Below are positions 35,320 through 42,339 of a DNA stretch of 42,339 bases, piece after piece. Location: positions 1-42,339 of the forward strand of contig JAUNQW010000011.1 of the NCBI GenBank assembly GCA_030535975.1, given 5' to 3'. The number at the start of each line of letters is the position of its first letter. The first letter of the stretch is position 1. A model generated the notes under the pieces. That model ran no database searches and was not told the DNA's origin. It worked only from the letters and a program-made list of their open reading frames with translations. The stretch comes from Atopococcus tabaci (lineage in GTDB: Bacteria > Bacillota > Bacilli > Lactobacillales > Carnobacteriaceae_A). The translations under genes and the position numbers were made by a program.

Positions 35320-35973
35320 ATGCCTAAGCTTGATACAGTGTTCTTTGATATGGATGGTCTGATGTTTGATACAGAAAGTCTTTATTTCAAGTCCAATCAA
35401 ATCACTCTTGAGAAAATGGGCTACGACTATACGATAAATCACTATCAAGAAGTTATCGGCAAGTCTGGAGATGATTTCATCGAAAAGATGTTGGAGGTTG
35501 TCCAGACAAAAGAAGCCTATGACTATTTTATCAAAACAGCAGATGCTTATTTTCTCAAGTATATTAAAGAAAATCCTGTCGAAGCGAAGAAAGGTTTGTA
35601 TGATTTAATCAAGTATCTAGATCGGATCGGTGCTAAAAAATCCATTGTATCCAGCTCAAACTCGAATGTCATTGATGTCTTACTTGAGAAAGCTAATCTC
35701 TCGAATGGCTTTGATTACGTGATCAGCGCGGACATGGTCACCCATACTAAGCCTCACCCTGAACCTTATTTAAAAGCTTTAGATTTAGGAGAGACCGATT
35801 CTTCTGTAGTCTGGGTTCTGGAAGACTCTTTATCGGGACTCAAGTCAGCAGATGCAGCCGGTCTTCGGAAAATATTAATTCCTGATTTATTGGTAGTTGA
35901 TGAAGAAAGTCGAAAGATAGCTGACTATATCATGGATGATTTGCATGAAGTTAAAGAATTTTTCAAACAATAA
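35320..35973 (+). CDS. HAD superfamily hydrolase, beta-phosphoglucomutase-like
   Basis: This 217-residue protein is a haloacid dehalogenase-like phosphatase of the subgroup with an alpha-helical cap inserted after motif I. The nucleophile motif is FFDMDGLMFDTES with D10 and D12. Motif II is SIVSSSNSN, and motifs III/IV lie in KPHPEPYLKAL and VWVLEDSLSGLKSA. The substrate cannot be read from sequence; sugar phosphates or nucleotides are possible. The ribosome site GAGGAG is inside the end of valS, so it is coupled to valS translation. Confidence 0.88.
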   Translation: MPKLDTVFFDMDGLMFDTESLYFKSNQITLEKMGYDYTINHYQEVIGKSGDDFIEKMLEVVQTKEAYDYFIKTADAYFLKYIKENPVEAKKGLYDLIKYLDRIGAKKSIVSSSNSNVIDVLLEKANLSNGFDYVISADMVTHTKPHPEPYLKALDLGETDSSVVWVLEDSLSGLKSADAAGLRKILIPDLLVVDEESRKIADYIMDDLHEVKEFFKQ

Positions 35974-35985
35974 GCAAAAATATAT

Positions 35986-36031
35986 ACCTCCTTATGCGTA
36001 TGTTAAGTCTAAGAGCATAGGGAGGTTTTTT
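35986..36031 (+). terminator. Terminator whose 3' arm contains the radC ribosome site
   Basis: ACCTCCTTATGC (35986-35997) pairs with GCATAGGGAGGT (36015-36026) over 12 bp with one G-U, followed by six T in all. The GGGAGG in the 3' arm lies eight bases before the radC ATG, so the same bases serve as the Shine-Dalgarno site. Confidence 0.88.
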
Positions 36032-36033
36032 GT

Positions 36034-36723
36034 ATGGAAAAAATACCGACAGTTAAAGAAAAATATCCGGAAGAAACACGACCGCGAGAACGTTTGATAG
36101 CACATGGACCCGAAGCATTAGCTGATTATGAACTTCTAGCTATATTATTAAAAACAGGCTCCCGTCAACAGAATGTTATAGATTTATCCTTAAGTTTATT
36201 AAATCAATTCGGTAGCTTATATGAGTTAAAGCAGGCTTCAATCACAGAATTAACTTCTTTTGCGGGTGTGGGTCCAATTAAAGCAAGTGAAGTAATCGCA
36301 GCTTGTGAGTTAGGTTATCGGATTGCTCATTCTGCACAAAAGAAAAAAGGGAAAATTACTTCTACTCAATCTGCCGGCCAGTATTTTGTTCGTCTTTTCC
36401 ATGGACTGCAGCAAGAACAGGTAATGGCCGCCTATCTCAACACCAAAAATGAAGTCATCAAAGTAGAAATGGTTTTTAAAGGTTCGCTGAATAGTTCTGT
36501 AGCGCATCCAAGAGAAATATTTAAAGGGGCAGTTAAATATTCGGCCGCTCGTATTATCTTAGCCCATAATCATCCATCAGGTAATACGGAACCATCCCAA
36601 GCTGACCAACTTTTCACGAAAAGAATCGTAGAATGTGGGGAGATGATGGGTATTGAAATTTTAGATCATTTTGTTGTGGGAGCAAATGATTATATAAGTC
36701 TGAGAGAATATGGCTGGATGTGA
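36034..36723 (+). CDS. radC: RadC family JAB-domain protein
   Basis: This 229-residue protein has an N-terminal helix-hairpin-helix region (LTSFAGVGPIKASEVIA) and a C-terminal MPN/JAB domain with the metal motif HNHPSG at residues 178-183 and the following Ser/Asp (EPSQAD). The RadC name is historical; a DNA repair role is doubtful and the real activity is unknown. Start and ribosome site are fixed by GGGAGG in the terminator arm. In many Firmicutes radC precedes mreB-mreC-mreD. Here a cold-shock gene stands between radC and mreC, and mreB is absent. Confidence 0.93.
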   Translation: MEKIPTVKEKYPEETRPRERLIAHGPEALADYELLAILLKTGSRQQNVIDLSLSLLNQFGSLYELKQASITELTSFAGVGPIKASEVIAACELGYRIAHSAQKKKGKITSTQSAGQYFVRLFHGLQQEQVMAAYLNTKNEVIKVEMVFKGSLNSSVAHPREIFKGAVKYSAARIILAHNHPSGNTEPSQADQLFTKRIVECGEMMGIEILDHFVVGANDYISLREYGWM

Positions 36724-36742
36724 TTTTTATAATGCGTAATAA

Positions 36743-36771
36743 TTGTCCCACCTACATATAAATGCTATAGT
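36743..36771 (+). promoter_or_regulatory. Promoter of the cold-shock gene
   Basis: TTGTCC at 36743-36748 and TATAGT at 36766-36771 are 17 bases apart, with TGC before the -10 (extended form). It gives a leader of about 115 bases, as usual for cold-shock genes, whose long leaders influence translation at low temperature. Confidence 0.7.
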
Positions 36772-36891
36772 ATATATACATTCATCAAGTCAATAACATT
36801 TTTATACACTTTAAAAAGTGACAGGGATGGATATTGTTTTGAAGAAGTATATATTAATTTTGTGTCATCGGCACGAGGAGGAATTTTTTTA

Positions 36892-37092
36892 ATGGAACAA
36901 GGTACAGTGAAATGGTTTAATGCTGAAAAAGGTTTTGGATTTATCGAACGTGAAGGCGGAGACGATGTATTCGTTCATTTCTCAGCAATTGAAGGAGAAG
37001 GCTTTAAGTCTTTAGAAGACGGTCAAGCTGTTGAATTTGAGATTGAAGAAAGCGACCGTGGCCCACAAGCTACGAACGTTAATAAAATCTAA
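36892..37092 (+). CDS. csp: Cold-shock protein CspA family
   Basis: This 66-residue single cold-shock domain binds single-stranded RNA and DNA and acts as an RNA chaperone. RNP1 (KGFGFIER) and RNP2 (VFVHFSAI) are intact. The protein is acidic. The ATG at 36892 follows GAGGAGG; an in-frame ATG at 36862 would add ten residues that are not family-like and overlap the ribosome site. Codon choice suggests high expression. It has its own promoter and terminator. Confidence 0.97.
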   Translation: MEQGTVKWFNAEKGFGFIEREGGDDVFVHFSAIEGEGFKSLEDGQAVEFEIEESDRGPQATNVNKI

Positions 37093-37110
37093 TTTAATTG
37101 ATTAAATATT

Positions 37111-37145
37111 AAGCTAGTTGATAGTCTTCTATCAGCTGGCTTTTT
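37111..37145 (+). terminator. Terminator after the cold-shock gene
   Basis: AGCTAGTTGATAG (37112-37124) pairs with CTATCAGCTGGCT (37129-37141) with two G-U pairs and a TCTT loop, followed by a T run. Confidence 0.85.
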
Positions 37146-37161
37146 CTATGTAGAAAGTTTA

Positions 37162-37190
37162 TTGACTTTCAATTTTCTATGTACTATTCT
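37162..37190 (+). promoter_or_regulatory. Promoter of mreC-mreD
   Basis: TTGACT at 37162-37167 and TATTCT at 37185-37190 are 17 bases apart. Predicted start near 37197 leaves a leader of about 85 bases before mreC. Confidence 0.6.
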
Positions 37191-37281
37191 AAAATAATGA
37201 ATGGAAACTATAGTATTAATATAAAATATATATGAACTTATAAATTTATAAAAAGATTGGAGAGAATTGCTGAGGTGAAAG

Positions 37282-38136
37282 ATGAATAAATTTATATCAA
37301 ATAAAAAACTCATTGGTATTTTAGTCAGTGTCATCGTGATTTCAGCTTTAATTGCTCTTTCTTTAAACAGACAAGGAAATGTCAATGGCGTCCAAGCTTC
37401 GATTAATGATCTTACCGCTTTTACTGGGAAAGTCATTACTGCACCACTTAATATCGCAGCTGACAGCTTTGATTCGATTGATAATTTAACAAATACTTAT
37501 GAAGAAAACCGGCATTTGAAGAGCCAGATGGACGAAATGGAAGAGCTTCAAACAAAATTAACTACAGTAGAGGCAGAAAATCAGCAGCTTAAAGAAGAGC
37601 TGTCCTTGAACCACTCTTTATCAGAATATGAAAAAATTCATACCACTATCATTTCACGTAATCCCGATACTTGGATTGATCAGATTGTGATAGACAAAGG
37701 AAGTGAAAACGGGGTGGAATTAGGAATGGCTGTACTTTCTCAAAATGGTTTAATCGGTCGGGTGAGTGAAATCAGTCCTACAAGCTCAAAAGTTACCCTG
37801 GTGACTACTTTAGATCAAAGAGAGAACCTGGTCTCAGCTGAAGTGCAGTTAGAAGATGATGAAGTTGCTCATGGTGTGATCCAATCTTATGATAAAGAAA
37901 CTGACCGTCTAATCATGGATCAAATAACAACTGATACCCCACTTCAAGAGGGACAGGAAGTTGTCACATCAGGTTTAAGCGGGATGACCCCGGGTTCTTT
38001 AAAAATTGGGACAGTTAATGAAGTAACTGCAGGAGATTTTGGCTTAACTCAGAAAATCTATATTACTCCAGCTGCTAATTTTAATGATATCCGTTATGCG
38101 ACAGTTGTTAAGCGATTAGCAGAAAGTGGAGAATAA
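37282..38136 (+). CDS. mreC: Rod-shape determining protein MreC
   Basis: MreC (284 residues) is a bitopic scaffold for cell wall elongation. A membrane helix (about 10-28) is followed by a coiled coil (about 68-110) and the double beta-barrel domain (ISRNPDTWIDQIVIDKGSENG, GMAVLSQNGLIGRV, VVTSGLSGMTPGSLKIG). GAGGTGAAAG lies before the ATG. It pairs with mreD two bases downstream. There is no mreB here; in streptococci MreC and MreD support peripheral wall growth without MreB, and the same is likely in this organism. Confidence 0.95.
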   Translation: MNKFISNKKLIGILVSVIVISALIALSLNRQGNVNGVQASINDLTAFTGKVITAPLNIAADSFDSIDNLTNTYEENRHLKSQMDEMEELQTKLTTVEAENQQLKEELSLNHSLSEYEKIHTTIISRNPDTWIDQIVIDKGSENGVELGMAVLSQNGLIGRVSEISPTSSKVTLVTTLDQRENLVSAEVQLEDDEVAHGVIQSYDKETDRLIMDQITTDTPLQEGQEVVTSGLSGMTPGSLKIGTVNEVTAGDFGLTQKIYITPAANFNDIRYATVVKRLAESGE

Positions 38137-38138
38137 AC

Positions 38139-38687
38139 ATGGCAGAAAAGTGGAAAATTAGACTGCTGCCTTTTTTCAGTTTGTTTATTTTATTTTTACT
38201 GGATGGAATTATTAGTGCTTATTTTGGATCACAATTAAGTATGGGACAAGCAGAAATTTTCCCGCGGCTTTTATTTATCGGCTTGTATTATTTTACCTTT
38301 CGTTTGCCAGTTAAACACATCATGTATCTCTCTCTCTTCTTGGGTTTTTTAATGGACAGCTATTATACAGGCATTTTAGGAATATACATGGCCTCCTTTA
38401 CCATTGTTATTTACTTCACGACTTTGTTTAAGAGCAGGACAGATTTAAATGTCCTAACGATTGGTTATTTTGGTATTTTTATGTATTTTGTATTTGAGTC
38501 TCTAGTCTATCTTTTTTATAGTTGGATAGGGTACCACTCGATTGGCATTGGGCGGTTCTTACTCTTTTATTTGAGCCCTTCCTTGTTGTTTAACTCTGTG
38601 TGGTACCTCTTGCTGTATCCAGTCTTAAATAAAATATTGGATTATTGCGGAGCGAAACCGTTAGAAATTTTATTTACGACAGAATAA
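38139..38687 (+). CDS. mreD: Rod-shape determining protein MreD
   Basis: MreD (182 residues) is a polytopic membrane protein with five or six hydrophobic helices that works with MreC in organising peripheral wall synthesis. Sequence conservation in MreD is low; the call rests on topology, on the GFLMDSYYTGILGIYMASF stretch that resembles the conserved MreD loop, and on its start two bases after mreC. Its stop codon touches the 5' arm of the following terminator. Confidence 0.92.
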   Translation: MAEKWKIRLLPFFSLFILFLLDGIISAYFGSQLSMGQAEIFPRLLFIGLYYFTFRLPVKHIMYLSLFLGFLMDSYYTGILGIYMASFTIVIYFTTLFKSRTDLNVLTIGYFGIFMYFVFESLVYLFYSWIGYHSIGIGRFLLFYLSPSLLFNSVWYLLLYPVLNKILDYCGAKPLEILFTTE

Positions 38688-38722
38688 ATAATCGAGGATG
38701 AAAAAATCCTGGGTTATTTTAT
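38687..38722 (+). terminator. Terminator after mreD
   Basis: AATAATCGAGGAT (38687-38699) pairs with ATCCTGGGTTATT (38706-38718) with one mismatch and one G-U pair, followed by a T-rich tail. Confidence 0.8.
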
Positions 38723-38827
38723 TTTAAAGATGGAACAAGCAGTGGAGACTAAGATCTTTGGGACAGCCCTATCTATTCTATCTATCCGCTTTAAGGAGCA
38801 ATTTCACTTTCAATAAGAGGATTGTTA

Positions 38828-38856
38828 TTGACTTCAATTTATAAATTTGGTAATAT
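38828..38856 (+). promoter_or_regulatory. Promoter of rplU-prp-rpmA
   Basis: TTGACT at 38828-38833 and TAATAT at 38851-38856 are 17 bases apart. Start near 38863 places the L21-type leader at the very beginning of the transcript. Confidence 0.75.
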
Positions 38857-38869
38857 TCTCATGTTGTAT

Positions 38870-38965
38870 GTTGTGATGCGATGCACCACAGCTGTAACCG
38901 CACATTGATGAGTTTGAAGTCCGCAAGGCACTTATCGTGGCGAGTCTGAGTATAATAAGGAGGTG
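38870..38965 (+). ncRNA. L21 leader RNA
   Basis: The stretch before rplU holds blocks typical of the L21 leader of low-GC Gram-positives: GTGATGCGATGCACCACAG, CTGTAACCGCAC, and GAAGTCCGCAAGGCAC with TGGCGAGTC before the ribosome site. GC content is clearly above that of the surrounding spacer. It is thought to let L21 or L27 control the operon. Recognition is from sequence pattern and place. Confidence 0.8.
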
Positions 38966-38970
38966 CGCAT

Positions 38971-39279
38971 ATGTACGCAATTATTGAAACAGGTGGAAAA
39001 CAATTAAAAGTCCAAGAAGGACAAGCAATTTACATTGAAAAAATTGAAGTGGCTGAAGGTGACAAAGTTACATTTGACTCTGTTGTTTTAGTAGCTGGTG
39101 ATGATGTTAAAGTAGGTGCTCCATTTGTAAATGGTGCTGAAGTTGAAGGAACGGTTGAAAAACATGGCCGTCAAAAGAAAGTAATGACACGTATTTACCG
39201 TAGACGTAAAAACTCTCATCTTACACAGGGACATCGTCAGCCTTACACCAAAGTTATGATTAACTCAATTAACGCTTAA
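38971..39279 (+). CDS. rplU: 50S ribosomal protein L21
   Basis: L21 (102 residues, standard length) binds 23S rRNA in the large subunit. The start [17 protein letters not shown], the [14 protein letters not shown] stretch and the basic C-terminal [20 protein letters not shown] are diagnostic. AAGGAGG lies before the ATG. It is followed by prp and rpmA in the conserved rplU-prp-rpmA order of Firmicutes. Confidence 0.98.
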   Translation: MYAIIETGGKQLKVQEGQAIYIEKIEVAEGDKVTFDSVVLVAGDDVKVGAPFVNGAEVEGTVEKHGRQKKVMTRIYRRRKNSHLTQGHRQPYTKVMINSINA

Positions 39280-39293
39280 GAGGACTTGATAAA

Positions 39294-39635
39294 ATGATTC
39301 AAGCTTCATTTTTTGAGAATAAAGATTCTCAATGGCTGTCATTTATCCTAAAAGGTCATGCTGATTCCGGACCTTATGGTTATGACATTGTTTGTGCAGC
39401 TGTCTCGGCCTTGACGCTGAGTGTTATTAATAACGCTCAGCGCCTGCTTGATGTCAGCTTAATTATTGAAGCTGAAGAAGTGGAAGGTGGTTTTCTAAAA
39501 GCCAGTCTTCCTCCAAGCTTTGATGGTAAGAAAAAAGCTGAGATTCAACTATTACTGAATCATTTATATTGGTCTTTGAAAGATATTGAAGAAGAATATA
39601 ACGAACATATAGAGGTAAAAAAAATACAAGCATAG
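39294..39635 (+). CDS. prp: Ribosomal-processing cysteine protease Prp
   Basis: Prp (113 residues) removes the N-terminal extension of L27 before ribosome assembly. The catalytic pair is visible as H22 in KGHADSGPYGYD and C34 in DIVCAAVSAL. The substrate gene rpmA is the next gene downstream and carries the matching extension. AGAGGACTTG precedes the ATG, and the prp stop overlaps the AGGAGG of rpmA. Confidence 0.95.
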   Translation: MIQASFFENKDSQWLSFILKGHADSGPYGYDIVCAAVSALTLSVINNAQRLLDVSLIIEAEEVEGGFLKASLPPSFDGKKKAEIQLLLNHLYWSLKDIEEEYNEHIEVKKIQA

Positions 39636-39647
39636 GAGGTGTTCTAC

Positions 39648-39929
39648 ATGTTAAAAATGAATTTACAATTTTTCGCGACTAAAAAAGGTGGAGGTTCTTC
39701 ATCTAACGGGCGTGATTCTAATGCTAAACGCCTAGGAGCTAAAACAGGTGACGGCCAATTAGTAACAGGCGGTTCAATTATTTATCGCCAGCGCGGGACT
39801 AAAATTTTACCAGGTGTGAATGTTGGACGCGGAGGAGATGACACATTATTTGCAAAAGTAGATGGTGTGGTTCGTTTCGAACGTAAGGGTCGCAATAAAA
39901 AGCAAGCTTCTGTTTATCCAGTAGCTTAA
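39648..39929 (+). CDS. rpmA: 50S ribosomal protein L27 with cleavable N-terminal extension
   Basis: L27 (93 residues before processing) reaches into the peptidyl transferase centre. The N-terminus MLKMNLQFF is the Firmicutes extension cut by Prp after the Phe pair, leaving [15 protein letters not shown] as the mature start. The ATG at 39648 fits AGGAGG at 39634-39639; the in-frame GTG at 39639 lies in the ribosome site and is not used. [15 protein letters not shown] and [12 protein letters not shown] are diagnostic. Confidence 0.98.
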   Translation: MLKMNLQFFATKKGGGSSSNGRDSNAKRLGAKTGDGQLVTGGSIIYRQRGTKILPGVNVGRGGDDTLFAKVDGVVRFERKGRNKKQASVYPVA

Positions 39930-39946
39930 TTAATTAAAAATTTTAT

Positions 39947-39984
39947 ATAGCCATCAAAATTCGCATAATTTTGATGGCTATTTT
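39947..39984 (+). terminator. Terminator between rpmA and the methyltransferase gene
   Basis: ATAGCCATCAAAAT (39947-39960) and ATTTTGATGGCTAT (39968-39981) are perfect complements with a 7-base loop and a TTTATAT tail. The ribosome site of the next gene begins only about eight bases later. Confidence 0.88.
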
Positions 39985-40003
39985 ATATGAAGGAGGGATG
40001 ATT

Positions 40004-41008
40004 ATGAAAACATTGGTAGAACGTATATTTAAAGATATTGATGAATCTAATCTTTTGTTAAAAGAAGCGCTTGATTTATCTTATATGGAAGCGTATATCG
40101 AAACAGCAGAGAATATTCTGGACGGGCGGACAACTCGAGTTATAGAAGATCAGCCCAAGCAAAAAGTTGTTAAACAATTAAATGATATCTATTCACATCT
40201 AGAGCTGGAAATTGCAAGTCCGGAAGAAATTCGCAGGGCTAACCAATTTATTTTGTTAAAAGCTGCACAAGAAGACTACATCCAATCCAATCATCGAATT
40301 ACGCCAGACTTAATAGGTCAAATCATAGCTTACTTCTCTCTTCTTTTTATCAAAAAAGAAGAAAATATTCATCTTGTAGATTTTGGAGTAGGGACCGGGA
40401 ATTTACTAACGACGGTGATGAATCAGCTTCAGGCAGAAGGAAGCAAGATTAAAGCGACAGGTATTGATATTGATGATTTGCTCTTGTCGGCAGCTATTGT
40501 TACTTCCAGTATGCAGGGGCATCAAGATATTCAATTTATGAAGCAGGATGTCTTGACCAATCTTTTTATTGAACCGGCAGATATTGTGATGAGTGATCTT
40601 CCTGTAGGCTATTACTCCAATGATGACCAGGCTAAAGAATTTAAGTTATCATTTGATGAAGGACATTCTTATGCCCATCTTTTATTTATAGAACAAGCTT
40701 TGAACTACCTGAAAGAAAACGGTTTAGCTTTTTTTGTTGTACCTTCTGAAATTTTTCAGGACGAAAAGGCAAAAAGTTTGATACAATATACACATGAGGT
40801 TGGATTTTTCCAAGCCATTATTCAATTACCTCAAATTTTTTTCAAAAATGAAAAAAATCATCAGTCTATTGTTTTTATACAAAAGAAGGGGAGCCGGGCT
40901 AAACAAGCGAAAGAGGTCTTAATTGCGAGAGCTCCAGATTTTACTCAAAAAGAAAAGGTTTTTACGTTTTTTAATGATATCTCTACTTGGAAAAATCAAA
41001 ATTTTTAA
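40004..41008 (+). CDS. ytxK: Class I SAM-dependent methyltransferase, YtxK-like
   Basis: This 334-residue protein has an N-terminal helical region (1-115) and a Rossmann methyltransferase domain. The SAM loop VDFGVGTG is at 125-132. SDLPVGYY at 197-204 replaces the (N/D)PPY motif of adenine-N6 DNA methyltransferases, as in the YtxK group. The true substrate is unknown. The ATG at 40004 lies six bases after GGAGGG. In streptococci and other Lactobacillales a homologue sits between the competence pilus genes and ackA; here the pilus genes are missing and rpmA precedes it, while ackA still follows. Confidence 0.85.
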   Translation: MKTLVERIFKDIDESNLLLKEALDLSYMEAYIETAENILDGRTTRVIEDQPKQKVVKQLNDIYSHLELEIASPEEIRRANQFILLKAAQEDYIQSNHRITPDLIGQIIAYFSLLFIKKEENIHLVDFGVGTGNLLTTVMNQLQAEGSKIKATGIDIDDLLLSAAIVTSSMQGHQDIQFMKQDVLTNLFIEPADIVMSDLPVGYYSNDDQAKEFKLSFDEGHSYAHLLFIEQALNYLKENGLAFFVVPSEIFQDEKAKSLIQYTHEVGFFQAIIQLPQIFFKNEKNHQSIVFIQKKGSRAKQAKEVLIARAPDFTQKEKVFTFFNDISTWKNQNF

Positions 41009-41029
41009 TTTATGGAGGAGAATATTTCT

Positions 41030-42223
41030 ATGGAATTAACTATGGCTATTAACGCAGGTTCTTCTAGTTTGAAGTTTAAACTATTTGAAATGCCTGCTGA
41101 AAATGTTTTGGCTTCAGGTTTGGTGGAAAGAATCGGTCTTAATGATTCTATTATTACGATTAAATATGGTGAAGGTGATAAGTTTAACGAAGTACTTGAT
41201 ATCGATGACCATGAGGTTGCAGTACAAATGATGCTTGAAAAACTTATCGAATTAAATATTATTGAGAGCTACGATCAAATTACTGGAGCTGGTCACCGTG
41301 TAGTTGCTGGAGGAGAAGACTTCTCTGAGTCGACTGTATTAGATGAGGCAGCAATCCAAAAGATTGAGGACTTGTCGGAGTTAGCACCTTTACATAACCC
41401 GGCGAACGTCACCGGTATTCGGGCGTTCTCTAAAGTACTGCCTGATATCACTTCAGTTGCAGTCTTCGACACATCTTTCCATACGACAATGCCAAAAGAA
41501 AATTATTTATACAGTATTCCTATGGAGTATTATGAAAAGCACGCAGCTCGTAAATATGGAGCTCATGGAACTTCACATGACTTTGTGGCTAACCGTGCGG
41601 CAGAAATCTATGGTAAACCAATTGAGGACTTAAAGATTATTACCTGTCACCTAGGAAATGGTGCATCCATTACTGCTGTAGATGGTGGAAAATCAATCGA
41701 TACATCTATGGGCTTCACCCCTCTGGCGGGTGTTACGATGGGAACTCGTTCAGGTGATATTGATCCTTCCTTATTACCATACTTAATGGAAAAAGAAGGA
41801 ATTGAAACCATAGGAGAAATGGTTAACGTCTTGAATAAAAAGTCAGGTTTACTAGGCCTTTCTGGCGTATCATCTGACATGCGTGATGTAGAAGATGCAG
41901 CAGCAGAAGGCAATGAAGATGCCCAAGTTGCTTTAGATATCTTTGCTAATCGTGTTCAAAAATATATCGCCCAGTATATTGCTATGATGAATGGTGTGGA
42001 TATCATTGTCTTTACTGCTGGTATTGGAGAGAATGGACCGGATATGCGTGAGCAGATCATCAATGGAATCACATGCTTTGGATGTGAAATTGATCCTGCT
42101 AAGAATGATGGTGTGCGCGGTAAAGAAACAGAATTAAACACAGATGACTCTAAAGTTAAAGTTTACTTAATTCCGACGGATGAAGAACTGTACATTGCAC
42201 GTGAAGTTGCAAGATTAAAATAA
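41030..42223 (+). CDS. ackA: Acetate kinase
   Basis: AckA (397 residues) converts acetyl phosphate and ADP to acetate and ATP, the last ATP step of mixed-acid fermentation. The N-terminal phosphate-binding segment [51 protein letters not shown] and [10 protein letters not shown] are complete family signatures. The ATG at 41030 is favoured, because GGAGG (41014-41018) lies inside the longer reading frame that starts at 41012. It follows ytxK after 21 bases without a terminator. A strong terminator ends the unit. Confidence 0.98.
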   Translation: MELTMAINAGSSSLKFKLFEMPAENVLASGLVERIGLNDSIITIKYGEGDKFNEVLDIDDHEVAVQMMLEKLIELNIIESYDQITGAGHRVVAGGEDFSESTVLDEAAIQKIEDLSELAPLHNPANVTGIRAFSKVLPDITSVAVFDTSFHTTMPKENYLYSIPMEYYEKHAARKYGAHGTSHDFVANRAAEIYGKPIEDLKIITCHLGNGASITAVDGGKSIDTSMGFTPLAGVTMGTRSGDIDPSLLPYLMEKEGIETIGEMVNVLNKKSGLLGLSGVSSDMRDVEDAAAEGNEDAQVALDIFANRVQKYIAQYIAMMNGVDIIVFTAGIGENGPDMREQIINGITCFGCEIDPAKNDGVRGKETELNTDDSKVKVYLIPTDEELYIAREVARLK

Positions 42224-42254
42224 AGAGTTGTTTAAGAAAGAAGCTTTACTAAAT

Positions 42255-42293
42255 AAAATTAAAACGAGCCCCGAAAGGGCTCGTTTTAATTTT
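42255..42293. terminator. Bidirectional terminator after ackA
   Basis: AAAATTAAAACGAGCCC (42255-42271) pairs perfectly with GGGCTCGTTTTAATTTT (42277-42293) around CGAAA. A and T runs on both sides suit convergent transcription. Confidence 0.93.
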
Positions 42294-42339
42294 ATTTCAT
42301 AATAGCATTGAATAAATATTTGGAACTAAACGGCGCGAA
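42292..42339 (-). CDS. Possible C-terminal end of a convergent gene, cut by the window edge
   Basis: On the minus strand a frame open from the right edge reads FAPFSSKYLFNAIMK and stops at TAA (42292-42294), right against the bidirectional terminator. The stop placement and the two-sided terminator support a real convergent gene. Fifteen residues are too few to name a family. Confidence 0.35.
   Translation of the reverse strand, partial: FAPFSSKYLFNAIMK

Overview
The window is an AT-rich, gene-dense stretch of a low-GC Gram-positive chromosome. The gene order (division and cell wall cluster, sepF/ylmG/ylmH, divIVA, ileS), two tRNA-sensing T-box leaders, EzrA, a cleavable L27 with its Prp protease, and mreC/mreD without an adjacent mreB all fit Lactobacillales, probably an ovococcal or coccoid member of the Aerococcaceae/Carnobacteriaceae side. 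The exact genus cannot be fixed from the sequence alone. I see no mobile element, CRISPR array, tRNA or rRNA gene.

Layout. Positions 1-12010 hold the division and wall cluster, all on the plus strand: ftsL (5' end outside the window), a PASTA-bearing FtsI-type PBP, mraY, murD, murG, divIB, ftsA, ftsZ, sepF, ylmG, ylmH and divIVA. A T-box leader and ileS follow (12014-15038). Next come a nudix hydrolase, a small basic membrane protein, MTA/SAH nucleosidase and an unusual NAD-kinase-like protein (15201-17978).

Positions 18249-27167 form a one-carbon and glycine block: 5-formyl-THF cyclo-ligase on the minus strand, then fhs, folD, fchA, gcvT, gcvH, gcvPA and gcvPB on the plus strand. Together these connect glycine, methylene-THF, methenyl-THF, 10-formyl-THF and formate. 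Run in the glycine-to-formate direction, Fhs could make ATP; run in reverse, the block would feed formate into glycine and purines. GcvL and lipoate genes are not in the window. fhs, folD and gcvT each have a good sigma-A-like promoter, and each transcript would begin with or soon reach a hairpin.

Positions 27221-32377 carry rpsD with a long structured leader, ezrA, and a cysteine desulfurase/thiI pair for tRNA thiolation. A second T-box controls valS, followed by a HAD phosphatase and radC. Then come a cold-shock protein, mreC/mreD, and the rplU-prp-rpmA ribosomal operon with an L21-type leader. The window ends with a YtxK-like methyltransferase, ackA, a bidirectional terminator and the likely tail of a convergent gene.

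The content is mostly housekeeping. The parts most worth a second look are the one-carbon/glycine block with its neighbouring NAD-kinase-like gene, the structured leaders before fhs, gcvT and ftsA, and three places where a terminator sits directly against the ribosome binding site of the next gene.
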